DNA of 42,070 nt. It comes from a virus. A model generated the notes under the pieces. That model did not search any database. It saw nothing but the letters and a program-made list of their open reading frames with translations, and was not told the DNA's origin. A program made the position numbers and the translations under genes. Shown in pieces: positions 13,948 through 21,593 of the stretch; the stretch's first letter is position 1, and every line of letters begins with the position of its first letter. The DNA lies in IMG/VR virus record IMGVR_UViG_3300049847_000213, positions 1 through 42,070 of that record; one strand, 5' to 3'.

Positions 13948-14143
13948 TTATTTAGATATAAAAATAAAGCCCGTACACTATTCGGATAAGGAATATTTAA
14001 GTTTAACGCCTAAGGAAATTGTGAGTGGTCGCAAACAAATAGTTAGTATGAAAGGGGAGATGTCGGCGGCGAGGGTTGCTCTTTTGCTGAAGGCTATCAC
14101 TCGGACATTTAAAATAAAAGATGTATGGAAAAAGGCAAAGTAA
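13925..14143 (+). CDS. Small basic unknown protein, 72 aa
   Basis: Basic throughout, with a lysine-rich start (MTKKKRNDYLDIKIK), a central helical segment and the helix AARVALLLKAITRTFKIK near the C-terminus. It overlaps neighbours on both sides. It could bind nucleic acid, but no motif shows it. Confidence 0.5.
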   Translation: MTKKKRNDYLDIKIKPVHYSDKEYLSLTPKEIVSGRKQIVSMKGEMSAARVALLLKAITRTFKIKDVWKKAK

Positions 14144-14331
14144 AAAAGAAACAAAACAAGCATAGAATACCCTACGAAACTTGGATAAACTCTCAGCTCT
14201 CGGTGGTGAGGCATTTCGGCTCGTGTATACTAAATGGCAAGAGGTACGTACTTGATTATGATAACTGTCGCACAAAGATAGATCCTGAGACTCAGCAGGA
14301 GAAATACTTTCCTGATTTGGTGGAGGAGTAG
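14125..14331 (+). CDS. Small unknown protein, 68 aa
   Basis: A lysine-rich N-terminus is followed by RIPYETWINSQLSVVRHFGS and a strand-turn pattern (LNGKRYVLDYDNCRTKIDPE). The product is the last gene of the accessory operon that began at 9149. Function not recognised. Confidence 0.5.
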   Translation: MEKGKVKKKQNKHRIPYETWINSQLSVVRHFGSCILNGKRYVLDYDNCRTKIDPETQQEKYFPDLVEE

Positions 14332-14403
14332 GGTGTAATAAATCTAGCTTGGGTTCGGCATCAGGGGTGACACCAAACCATTACAGGCTAATCAATAAAA
14401 AAT
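14332..14403 (+). other. Noncoding leader before the mini-gene at 14404
   Basis: About 70 bases without a frame. GGTGT (14334-14338) can pair with ACACC near 14370, making a loose hairpin, and CTAGCTTGG matches nine bases of the 1546-1567 repeat. I see no clear promoter here, so the mini-gene may be read from the upstream operon. Confidence 0.4.
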
Positions 14404-14463
14404 ATGTCACACGACAAACCAACACCAAAGCCTACACCAACAGAGGAAACTCCTGCGAAGTAG
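14404..14463 (+). CDS. 19-residue proline/threonine-rich peptide
   Basis: A short frame (MSHDKPTPKPTPTEETPAK) begins after an A-rich leader typical of this genome and ends ten bases before a strong terminator hairpin. Dedicated leader and terminator argue for a real mini-gene, but length alone makes it uncertain. The Pro-Thr repeats resemble the tail of the next mini-gene (14596). Confidence 0.4.
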   Translation: MSHDKPTPKPTPTEETPAK

Positions 14464-14472
14464 ATTGAAAAG

Positions 14473-14509
14473 AAAAAACCGCCTCGACATTTACGTTAGG
14501 CGGTTTTTT
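14473..14509 (+). terminator. Rho-independent terminator
   Basis: A 12-bp stem (AAAAAACCGCCT at 14473-14484 with AGGCGGTTTTTT at 14498-14509) encloses a 13-base loop and ends in six Ts. The flanking A and T runs would also allow termination from the other strand. Confidence 0.85.
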
Positions 14510-14562
14510 ACCGTTGTATAAATCACGGTGGGGATATTATATAATAAAGGCTGCTACACGGC

Positions 14563-14594
14563 ATCTACCCATAAACTCTGCAGTATCTACCCAT
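14563..14594 (+). repeat. Direct repeat ATCTACCCAT upstream of the gene at 14596
   Basis: Two perfect 10-base copies (14563-14572 and 14585-14594) lie 22 bp apart, about two helical turns, the second ending one base before the start codon. TATAAT-like sequence lies upstream near 14540. The layout suits binding of a regulator on one DNA face or translational control. Confidence 0.55.
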
Positions 14595-14595
14595 T

Positions 14596-14742
14596 ATGAA
14601 TAAACCGTTTGTTGTTTCGTATCTAACCCGAAGGCTGAAGGCGTGGAATAGTAACGCTGAGATAGAGAGGAGAAATGAGGATCTCAAGCGTAAAGTGACA
14701 CCTGTTACCACTACTACTCCACCCACTACGGGAAAGAAGTAA
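14596..14742 (+). CDS. 48-residue mini-protein with a Thr/Pro tail
   Basis: The ATG at 14596 gives a basic amphipathic helix (VVSYLTRRLKAWNSNAEIER) followed by a threonine/proline tail (TPVTTTTPPTTGKK). It has its own upstream repeats and a downstream terminator beginning five bases after the stop, so it forms a self-contained transcription unit. Function is unknown; a small inhibitor or adaptor protein is conceivable. Confidence 0.5.
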   Translation: MNKPFVVSYLTRRLKAWNSNAEIERRNEDLKRKVTPVTTTTPPTTGKK

Positions 14743-14747
14743 GCGAT

Positions 14748-14778
14748 GCTCGCCCTGTGCAAACGGGGCGGGCGTTTT
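14748..14778 (+). terminator. Rho-independent terminator
   Basis: GCTCGCCC (14748-14755) pairs with GGGCGGGC (14766-14773), with one G-U pair and a 10-base loop, followed by TTTTT after a G. It ends the mini-gene at 14596 and insulates the terminase promoter. Confidence 0.85.
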
Positions 14779-14830
14779 TATTTGGGTAAAAAGTCAAATA
14801 GTCAAAAACTCAATTTATTTGATTATTGTG

Positions 14831-14877
14831 TTATGCACCGTCATCCCTTGCTATCCATTGATTTATAATGATAAAAT
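14831..14877 (+). promoter_or_regulatory. Promoter module D, before the terminase operon
   Basis: TTATGCACC (14831-14839; one mismatch from the DnaA consensus TTATNCACA), GTCATC (14840-14845), TTGCTA (14848-14853), then TAAAAT (14872-14877) at an 18-base spacing. A TATAAT at 14864-14869 is an alternative -10 but lacks a good -35. The arrangement is the same as module C. The likely start codon of the next gene is at 14886. Confidence 0.65.
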
Positions 14878-14885
14878 ACAAAAAT

Positions 14886-15464
14886 ATGAGTGAAACAGCT
14901 ATCATCAAAAGTCAAAAAGCATTTAGGGTGGATACAAGTGTCTACAAAGAGGACGTTTTTAAAAAGTTTGTGCTTTTCTTTTCTCTACCTGATCCTGAAA
15001 AGTGTCAGATGTTTGGTGTAGAGAAGGACCCGATTACTGGTAAAGTAAAAGTACCGACTCAGCAGGATTTTGCTTTGAAGTATGGTCTAGCATTTGAAAC
15101 ATTGTCGCGTTGGAAAAATAGAAAAGATTTTATGGATGCGGTTAACATGGTCCGTAGACAGTGGGGGCGTGAGCGCACTTCGAATGTTATGGCATCGCTC
15201 TACAATCGTTGTTTGAAATACGGCATGGCATACGACATCGAAACCTACCTTGCTTATTTTGATAACTGGAGCCGTACGCAAGTGGTCAAACACGTGCAGG
15301 AGAAGTTTGATGTGGATGATATAAGAACTATTATTAATTCATTGCCTGAGGGCGCACAAAAAGATGCATACGAAAAGCTCGGACAAGTCATTGCAATTGC
15401 AGAAAGTGTTGGAGAAAACACGAAGAGTGAAAGAGATGCTACTGGTGAATCCGCAGACAATTAG
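14886..15464 (+). CDS. terS: Terminase small subunit
   Basis: A 192-residue protein with a helix-turn-helix at about residues 55-85 (TQQDFALKYGLAFETLSRWK), the DNA-recognition feature of small terminase subunits. A helical oligomerisation region follows. It lies directly before, and overlaps by 29 bases, the large subunit. It would recognise the packaging site and load the motor. I chose the ATG at 14886, not 14868, because it follows the A-rich leader and lies beyond the predicted -10 element. Confidence 0.82.
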   Translation: MSETAIIKSQKAFRVDTSVYKEDVFKKFVLFFSLPDPEKCQMFGVEKDPITGKVKVPTQQDFALKYGLAFETLSRWKNRKDFMDAVNMVRRQWGRERTSNVMASLYNRCLKYGMAYDIETYLAYFDNWSRTQVVKHVQEKFDVDDIRTIINSLPEGAQKDAYEKLGQVIAIAESVGENTKSERDATGESADN

Positions 15465-16986
15465 GGAGCGCTTTGGCAACAAGCCGATCACTCTCATGCG
15501 GTTAGTCAGTCCCTCTGTGAAGTTTCCTAAAAAGCTTAGGATGATTTTCTCGTACCTTTGGCTACAGCGTGGTCCTGATAATAAAAAAGCAAATCGTTTC
15601 ATCATCAAGGGTCCGCGAGGAGGTGGTAAAACTCTGCTCGTTGGGGCTGTGGGCTTTGCTAGGTGGCTTTTGCAGTGTAAGTCTGCGGTTGCGATGGGAG
15701 GGTCTATGACGCAGGCACAGAACGTGTATAACTACTTTGCCGGGCATTGCTATGCTCATCACTCTATCACTGAGGGCTTGCCGAAAGAGCCTACTATGCA
15801 CCTTACCGAAAGCGACAAGGGTAATTATTTTAAAGCGGTTGCTGCCTCTCCGAAACAGATTCGAGGTCCGCACCCTGATGATCTCTACATCGATGAGGCG
15901 TGCGAGGCTAAAGACGAGATTATTATGTCAGCGTTGCCGATGGTGTCGTCATCTCCCGATCCTCTCGTGGTGATGACTTCTACTTTTCATAAAATATTCG
16001 GATACTTTCAGGAGACTTGGGACGATGCATTAAAGCTCGGGTACACTCGTTTGTCGTGGGATATTTTTGATGTGTGCAGAACATTCAGCCTTGATATTTT
16101 TGACGACCCTGATCTTAATCGGGATATTCCTGATTTGGATCAGCTAAAGAAAAGAGTCGGTAATCGGCGCGGTGATCCTGAAGGGTGGGTGCGAATAGAA
16201 AACATAATACAGGCGTGGAGAGAAAAACCATCACTCGATTGGTTTGATGTTGAGTACATGGGAACGCGCCCTAGTGCATCTGGGCTTGTGAATGACCCTG
16301 CCGATGTTGATGCCTGCACGATTGTGGATCTCAAAGGTTATGGGTATAAAAAAGGTGCGACTGTCATTGGTGGTTTGGACTGGGGATACTCTGGTATGAC
16401 GGCTTGGGTTAATTTAATGCAGCATACGAATGAAACAAAAATACAAATCAACAACCGCAACTATTCACAGGTGGCTCTTGATGTTATAATAAAAGACATA
16501 GTAGAAGACGTTGAGAAGTACGGCATCGAATATATTTATGCCGACTCCGCAGGAAAGTTTGAGAACGTTGCATTGCAAAATGCACTCACAAATAAATTCA
16601 GGCGAACAGATTTTAAATGCGTAGTTATCGAAGTAGTTTTTTCAAAAGAAAAGTTTGGAACGGCGGGACCTGATGGAGCGATGTCAATGTTTGGAAATTA
16701 TCGCGCTCACATTCAGAGACACAAGCTAAAGATTCCTAAGACTCAGCCTGAGGCAATATGGCAACACAAACGATACAAGTATCAAAAGAATAGTGATAAG
16801 CCTGAGAAAAAAGACGATCACATTCCTGATGCTACGATGTGTTGTTTGAAACACTGGGAGCTTGGCAGACATTCGTATGGTATTCCGAAAGGAAACTTAA
16901 AGGAGGAGGTCGCAGAGTATCGGGGCGAGGAGGTCGTTGATGACTACTCCCCATTCACTGCCGGGCTAATGGATGAAATATTTTAA
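15436..16986 (+). CDS. terL: Terminase large subunit
   Basis: A 516-residue packaging motor. The ATPase shows Walker A GPRGGGKT (about 59-66) and Walker B LYIDEA (about 149-154). The C-terminal RNase H-like nuclease shows GGLDWGYSG (about 312), YADSAG (about 367) and DHIPDATMCC (about 460), which carry the metal-binding acidic residues. It cuts concatemeric DNA and pumps it into the prohead. The ATG at 15436 is preferred over a candidate at 15364 lying deep inside the small-subunit gene; it is preceded by GAAAGAG, one of the few purine-rich, Shine-Dalgarno-like leaders here. Confidence 0.93.
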   Translation: MLLVNPQTIRERFGNKPITLMRLVSPSVKFPKKLRMIFSYLWLQRGPDNKKANRFIIKGPRGGGKTLLVGAVGFARWLLQCKSAVAMGGSMTQAQNVYNYFAGHCYAHHSITEGLPKEPTMHLTESDKGNYFKAVAASPKQIRGPHPDDLYIDEACEAKDEIIMSALPMVSSSPDPLVVMTSTFHKIFGYFQETWDDALKLGYTRLSWDIFDVCRTFSLDIFDDPDLNRDIPDLDQLKKRVGNRRGDPEGWVRIENIIQAWREKPSLDWFDVEYMGTRPSASGLVNDPADVDACTIVDLKGYGYKKGATVIGGLDWGYSGMTAWVNLMQHTNETKIQINNRNYSQVALDVIIKDIVEDVEKYGIEYIYADSAGKFENVALQNALTNKFRRTDFKCVVIEVVFSKEKFGTAGPDGAMSMFGNYRAHIQRHKLKIPKTQPEAIWQHKRYKYQKNSDKPEKKDDHIPDATMCCLKHWELGRHSYGIPKGNLKEEVAEYRGEEVVDDYSPFTAGLMDEIF

Positions 16987-17009
16987 AAAAAGATATATAA
17001 TATTCTTAA

Positions 17010-19490
17010 ATGAAAAAGACTCCAAAAAAAGCTATCGCACAAAACTCCACCGAACTTTTTACCGATGAAAGTAAAAAGAAACCTAGCGACAAAAAAAGAA
17101 AAATAAAAGCGGGCGAGAGTACGCTCGAGGTTGGCGATACTGGTAACGAAATGTATGCGGGTATTTCTTACGATGAGTATGCACCGAAACTTCGAGGACT
17201 TGAGGGAATAAAAATATATGACGAAATGCGCAGGTCTGACGGAACGGTCAAGGCTGCGGTCCTTTCTGTTTCTCTACCGATCATGCGTGCTAACTGGTAT
17301 ATAAAACCTGCGAGCGAGGAACAGTCTGACAAAGATGTTGCCGACTTTGTTTCAAAGGCTTTGTTTGAATTGCAAACTATCACTTGGGCGGATCTACTCA
17401 GGCAATCTCTTTTGATGTTGCCTTTCGGTGTGATGGTGTTCGAGAAAGTTTTTGACATTGTTTCGGTTGATGGTGCTGATCGTGTTATTTGGAAAAAGCT
17501 CGCGCCTCGATTGCCGAAATCTATTCAGACTTGGCAATTAAAAAATGGCGAGGCAGGTGTTCAGCAAAGAATGGCGAATGGAAACATTGTCGAGATACCG
17601 ATGGATAAACTTTTGGTATTCACTCACGAGCGCGAGGGAGACAACCTTGAGGGTAATTCTATTATTCGTGCGGCTTACAAGCATTGGCACTTTAAAAATA
17701 CTTTTTATAAAATTGATGCGATCGCTTTCGAACGTCAGGGTCTTGGTATGCCGTATGCAAAACTCCCACAAGTCTACAGTGAGGCGGACCGTGCTAAGGC
17801 TGAGGTCATCTTAAAGAATATGCGTGCCAACGATAAAGGTTTCGTCATTGAGCCTTTTGACTGGGAGATCGGCTTTAAGGATATGATGGCGCGTACTACT
17901 CGTGACCCTGAGAAATCTATCGGTCATCACAATCGTGAAATCACAAAGTCTGTACTCGCTCAGTTTCTCGAGCTTGGTGCAACTGATTCGGGATCTCGTG
18001 CGCTCTCTCAGGACCAAACAAAACTATTTTTACAATCTCTCGAGGCGGTTGCCGGGAATGTTGCCGACACAATAAATAAATATGCTATCAAAGAACTTGT
18101 CGATATGAACTTCGGAAATGTCGAGGATTATCCTGAGCTTTGTTTTGCAAATATTCAAGAGAAAGATGTTAAAGCAATTGCGGATACTTACAAGACTCTC
18201 ACTGATGCGGGTGGTGTTCACACTGACCCTGCGGACGAGCAACACTTCAGAGAAATGTTGGGCTTGCCTGAGCGTACAGAGGAATACATCGAGGAGCCTG
18301 ATGAGGCTACGGATGACGAACTTGAGGACGATCTCATTGATGAGGTTGGAATGTCTGAGCACAAAGGTGCTATTAAAAAAAAAGTCTATCCCACAATCAC
18401 GGAGGTAAAGAATGCAATAAATGCAAGCACTAGCTCTCTAGGTCTTGGTCACCGAATGGCTTTCCTAAAAAGAAACGTTGGGGCTTTTTCTCTTTTCAAT
18501 ACATCTCACAAGCACTATGCTTTCTTTAATCTAATTCGCTCTGAGCTTGAAATACAATTTAAAGAATGCCGAAAGACGGCGTTTGCTGAAGGCGATAATT
18601 TCAAGAGCTTTCGTGCTATGACGTTCGCGGAGAAAAAAGTTAATTTTGATTCAATAGAAAAAAACCTTGATAAGTTTGAGGGGTCATTCGACAAACAAAC
18701 ACAAGCCCTTTTGAATGCAGAGCGCGAGCGATATATGGCTGCTCTCGCTAAAGCCGTTAACGCGGGCGACAAGGATGCTATCAAAGCCGAGACTCTCAAG
18801 GCTCAGGATGAATATGCAAAAATCATAAAGGATGCGATGCGTGATTCTTATGAGTTTGGTAAAAAGAATGCTGCGGTTGAAATCAATCAGAAGGCACCTG
18901 CAAGCTCTCGGGAAATATTAAATCAAATCGACATCCAAGCGAACGCTATTGCCGAGATGCACATTGCGGACATTTCAAACAGTGCAAAGACGGCTCTCGT
19001 TGAGTCATTGAATAAAGGCAACAGCAACGCCGCATCAATCGCAACTGCTGACGCAATTATGGCGGATCGTATTCTCACTCTCACTCGGGATACTTCACGA
19101 ATTGTGATGTCGGCGTATGTAAACTTTGGGCGTGATTCTGTGTTCGAGAATTACAAGGATAAGATCTACGCAATGCAACGATCAGAGCTTTTGGATTTGC
19201 GTACTTGTAACTATTGCCTCTCTGTCGATGGACGTGTGGTTTCTAAAAATGATAGCTACACTAAAAATACTATTTTCCATTCTAGCTGTCGTGGTATTTG
19301 GGTTACGATCCTAATGGATGAGGCGGAGCTACCAAGTATCGGCGGGATTCCTAAATCTCTACGTGATCGTTTCGGTGATGCAGTGAATGATTTGATACAG
19401 CCTAAAAATGCAAATACAAAAAGTAATGCGGCTGCGAAAGAGGAGGAGCGAAGAGCAAAGCGTGACGCTAATAGAAAAAAGAAAAAATAA
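17010..19490 (+). CDS. Portal protein fused to a MuF-like head morphogenesis domain
   Basis: Residues about 45-430 match a Mu gp29-like (DUF935) portal: GIKIYDEMRRSDGTVKAAVL near 70, LLMLPFGVMVFEKVFD near 135, and a long helical barrel region. The C-terminal part (about 640-790) carries the MuF pattern RTCNYCLSVDGRVV followed by FHSSCRGIWV, a cysteine/histidine site. Residues 460-640 link the two. In Mu these are separate genes (gp29, gp30); here they form one 826-residue chain. The portal forms the dodecameric DNA gate, and MuF-like domains are needed for head assembly and may be injected. Confidence 0.85.
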   Translation: MKKTPKKAIAQNSTELFTDESKKKPSDKKRKIKAGESTLEVGDTGNEMYAGISYDEYAPKLRGLEGIKIYDEMRRSDGTVKAAVLSVSLPIMRANWYIKPASEEQSDKDVADFVSKALFELQTITWADLLRQSLLMLPFGVMVFEKVFDIVSVDGADRVIWKKLAPRLPKSIQTWQLKNGEAGVQQRMANGNIVEIPMDKLLVFTHEREGDNLEGNSIIRAAYKHWHFKNTFYKIDAIAFERQGLGMPYAKLPQVYSEADRAKAEVILKNMRANDKGFVIEPFDWEIGFKDMMARTTRDPEKSIGHHNREITKSVLAQFLELGATDSGSRALSQDQTKLFLQSLEAVAGNVADTINKYAIKELVDMNFGNVEDYPELCFANIQEKDVKAIADTYKTLTDAGGVHTDPADEQHFREMLGLPERTEEYIEEPDEATDDELEDDLIDEVGMSEHKGAIKKKVYPTITEVKNAINASTSSLGLGHRMAFLKRNVGAFSLFNTSHKHYAFFNLIRSELEIQFKECRKTAFAEGDNFKSFRAMTFAEKKVNFDSIEKNLDKFEGSFDKQTQALLNAERERYMAALAKAVNAGDKDAIKAETLKAQDEYAKIIKDAMRDSYEFGKKNAAVEINQKAPASSREILNQIDIQANAIAEMHIADISNSAKTALVESLNKGNSNAASIATADAIMADRILTLTRDTSRIVMSAYVNFGRDSVFENYKDKIYAMQRSELLDLRTCNYCLSVDGRVVSKNDSYTKNTIFHSSCRGIWVTILMDEAELPSIGGIPKSLRDRFGDAVNDLIQPKNANTKSNAAAKEEERRAKRDANRKKKK

Positions 19491-19491
19491 A

Positions 19492-19752
19492 ATGAGACTC
19501 ACTGACTTAAATCCACAATGGTATATCGGTCCTGACTTTCAAAAGTATTTGGAGTTTGATTGCCCGAAGTGTATGCCCTCTGGTAATTGTATTCTCTGCA
19601 TTCCTAAATCTCCGGGTGTTGCTGACAATGGTGCAAAGTGGGATATATCGAGTGATGACTTTGCCACGCTGACAGTTTCTCCGAGCATTTTTCATCATTG
19701 CAAAAGTGAGGCACACTTTTTTGTTAGAGATGGAGAGATACAAATGTGTTAG
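19492..19752 (+). CDS. DUF6527-like small protein, 86 aa
   Basis: The ATG at 19492, one base after the portal stop, fits the usual A-rich leader. FDCPKC (near 20), GNCILCIP, a WDISSDDFATLTVSPSIF stretch and HFFVRDGEIQMC match the DUF6527 layout as I remember it, with cysteine pairs for zinc and the conserved LSPSI...FIRDG segment. The function of the family is not established; members occur in phage head modules and near ubiquitin-like modification genes. Here it lies between portal-MuF and the prohead protease. Confidence 0.65.
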   Translation: MRLTDLNPQWYIGPDFQKYLEFDCPKCMPSGNCILCIPKSPGVADNGAKWDISSDDFATLTVSPSIFHHCKSEAHFFVRDGEIQMC

Positions 19753-19805
19753 GTTATACACAAGAGAAATAGCACTTTATCAATTTTTAATTTATAATTA
19801 TTTTC

Positions 19806-21140
19806 ATGAATAAGAAAATGCAGGAGACTAATAAGCAGATTGCATTTCCTATCTCCCTCTTTGCTGAGGGTAAGGATGTTGAACCGCAATCGCTGGCTAG
19901 GGAAATCCACATAGTACCTACGGGGAAGTGGAGCCATCCTTACTACGGCGAATTTGAGATCACTCCTAAGATGATCAGTCAGATGTGTGCGTATTTTAAA
20001 GAGGGAGTCCGCAAGGATATTCCGATCACTCCGGGACATGACAACGGAATGAGTGGGGGCGAATTGCCTGCAGTCGGTTGGTTTAAAGAGCTGATCGATA
20101 AAGGTGTTCAGGGTTTGTATGCTTGGGTTGAGTGGACAGCGGAGGGTGAGAAGTTATTGCGAGAGAAAGCTTTTAAATATTTTTCAGCAGAGATATCGTG
20201 GAACTACTACGATTCCGAGCTTGATATAAAAAGAGATGTTTTGCTCGTTGGTGGCGCACTCACAAATAAGCCGTTTTTTAAGCAGCTTGATTTGGACCCA
20301 GCCGCAGGCTTTAGTGAGAAAGATAAAGATAAAGTCACTTTCTCATTTGAGGTAAAAGAAATTATTAATCAGTTTAATGAAACAAATATCATGGATCTAA
20401 AAACAATTTTGGCGAAAAAGGTGGAGGAATTGTCTGCTGAGGAAAAGGCTTACGTGGTAGAACACAAGAGCGAACTTTCAGCGGAGGAAGCTGAAGCTTT
20501 TAAGAGCGTAGTCGGCGAGACTGCAAAGGAGGAAACTCCTGAGGAGAAAACCGCGCGCGAAGCAAAAGAGAAAGAGGATGCAGATGCAAAGGCGAAAGCC
20601 GACACTGAGGCTGCGAATGTTGCGGCGGGCTTAAACCCTGACGGAACAGCGAAAGTTACTGATGTTAGTGCATCAGAAAAAGGTAAGAAGGTAGAATTGT
20701 CAGAGGCAGAACACATCGCCCTAAAAAAGCGTGCTGATGCGTATGACACAATGTTTGCTGAGGTTGAGAAAAACAAAGTTAACACTCTTGTCGGTAAGCT
20801 CGTGCTTTCTGAATCTAACAAGGCAGGACGATTCGCAATCGCGCAAAAAGGTGCGGTGGAATCTTTCGTTAAAACTCTTTCTGAGACTCAGAGAGATCAG
20901 CTTGTTAATCTCGTTAATGCGATGCCAAAGAAAGAGATGGACTTTAGTGAGAAAGGTGATGCAGGTTCTGAAGTTTCAACTGGCGCGAATGCAATCGCTG
21001 CGAAAGCAGACGAAATGGCAAAGGCTAAGGTTAAGGCATCAGAGGGTAAGCTAAAATACTCAGACGCTTTGAAGCAAGTATTTGCTGAAAACCCACAGAT
21101 GAATGCGGACTACGAGGCATCATCTGAAGAAGTAAAGTAA
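19806..21140 (+). CDS. Mu gpI-like prohead protease with C-terminal scaffold
   Basis: The N-terminal 175 residues resemble Mu gpI: WSHPYYGEFEITPKMISQM, PITPGHDNG with the catalytic-type histidine, VGWFKELIDKG, and FKYFSAEIS, then GALTNKPFFK. The C-terminal part is long, Ala/Glu/Lys-rich and helical, as expected of a scaffold. An ATG at 20391 (IMDLKTILAKK, residue 196) could start the scaffold alone, as Mu makes gpZ from within I. The protease matures the prohead and removes the scaffold. Confidence 0.82.
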   Translation: MNKKMQETNKQIAFPISLFAEGKDVEPQSLAREIHIVPTGKWSHPYYGEFEITPKMISQMCAYFKEGVRKDIPITPGHDNGMSGGELPAVGWFKELIDKGVQGLYAWVEWTAEGEKLLREKAFKYFSAEISWNYYDSELDIKRDVLLVGGALTNKPFFKQLDLDPAAGFSEKDKDKVTFSFEVKEIINQFNETNIMDLKTILAKKVEELSAEEKAYVVEHKSELSAEEAEAFKSVVGETAKEETPEEKTAREAKEKEDADAKAKADTEAANVAAGLNPDGTAKVTDVSASEKGKKVELSEAEHIALKKRADAYDTMFAEVEKNKVNTLVGKLVLSESNKAGRFAIAQKGAVESFVKTLSETQRDQLVNLVNAMPKKEMDFSEKGDAGSEVSTGANAIAAKADEMAKAKVKASEGKLKYSDALKQVFAENPQMNADYEASSEEVK

Positions 21141-21171
21141 GAATAATTTAATCATTTAATTTTAAACATTT

Positions 21172-21546
21172 ATGTCACAATTTGTAAAATCATTCACAAA
21201 GACATTGGTAGCCGCTGCGGACCTTTCTGCGAGCATTGGCTATATCGTAAAGCTCGATACTAACGGTGATGTCGTTCTAGCTGCTGCGGCAACTGACAAC
21301 ATTATTGGAGTGGTTGAGAACAACGATGGAGCTTCAGGAGCAGGGGTTGTGTACCAGTTTCTTGGTACTGTAAAAGTAAAGCTTGGGGGTACGGTTTCTA
21401 TCGGTGCTTGGGTTACTGCAGACTCTGCAGGTAAGGGAGTCGCTACAACAACTGATAAAGACGTTGCGATCGGTCGTGCATTAGAGGCGGGTGTGTCAGG
21501 AGATCTCATCGAGGTTCAGCTTGGAATCCACAAGCTTTCTATCTAG
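21172..21546 (+). CDS. Capsid decoration (cement) protein, DUF2190-like
   Basis: A small 124-residue, glycine/valine-rich beta protein with the typical sequence style of DUF2190 cement proteins: AADLSASIGYIVKLDTNGDV, NIIGVVENNDG, GGTVSIGAWVTAD, and AIGRALEAG. Such proteins bind the outside of the expanded shell and stabilise it. Its place between protease/scaffold and major capsid protein matches many Mu-like heads. Confidence 0.8.
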   Translation: MSQFVKSFTKTLVAAADLSASIGYIVKLDTNGDVVLAAAATDNIIGVVENNDGASGAGVVYQFLGTVKVKLGGTVSIGAWVTADSAGKGVATTTDKDVAIGRALEAGVSGDLIEVQLGIHKLSI

Positions 21547-21593
21547 TAGGTTTCGTTTCTCTTTAATCATTTTAACTTTAATCTTAATTATTT

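Noticed and set aside
14332-14403. A tRNA-like fold upstream of the mini-gene.
   Set aside because: No anticodon arm, T-loop or acceptor pairing of the right sizes could be drawn; no tRNA gene is seen in the window.
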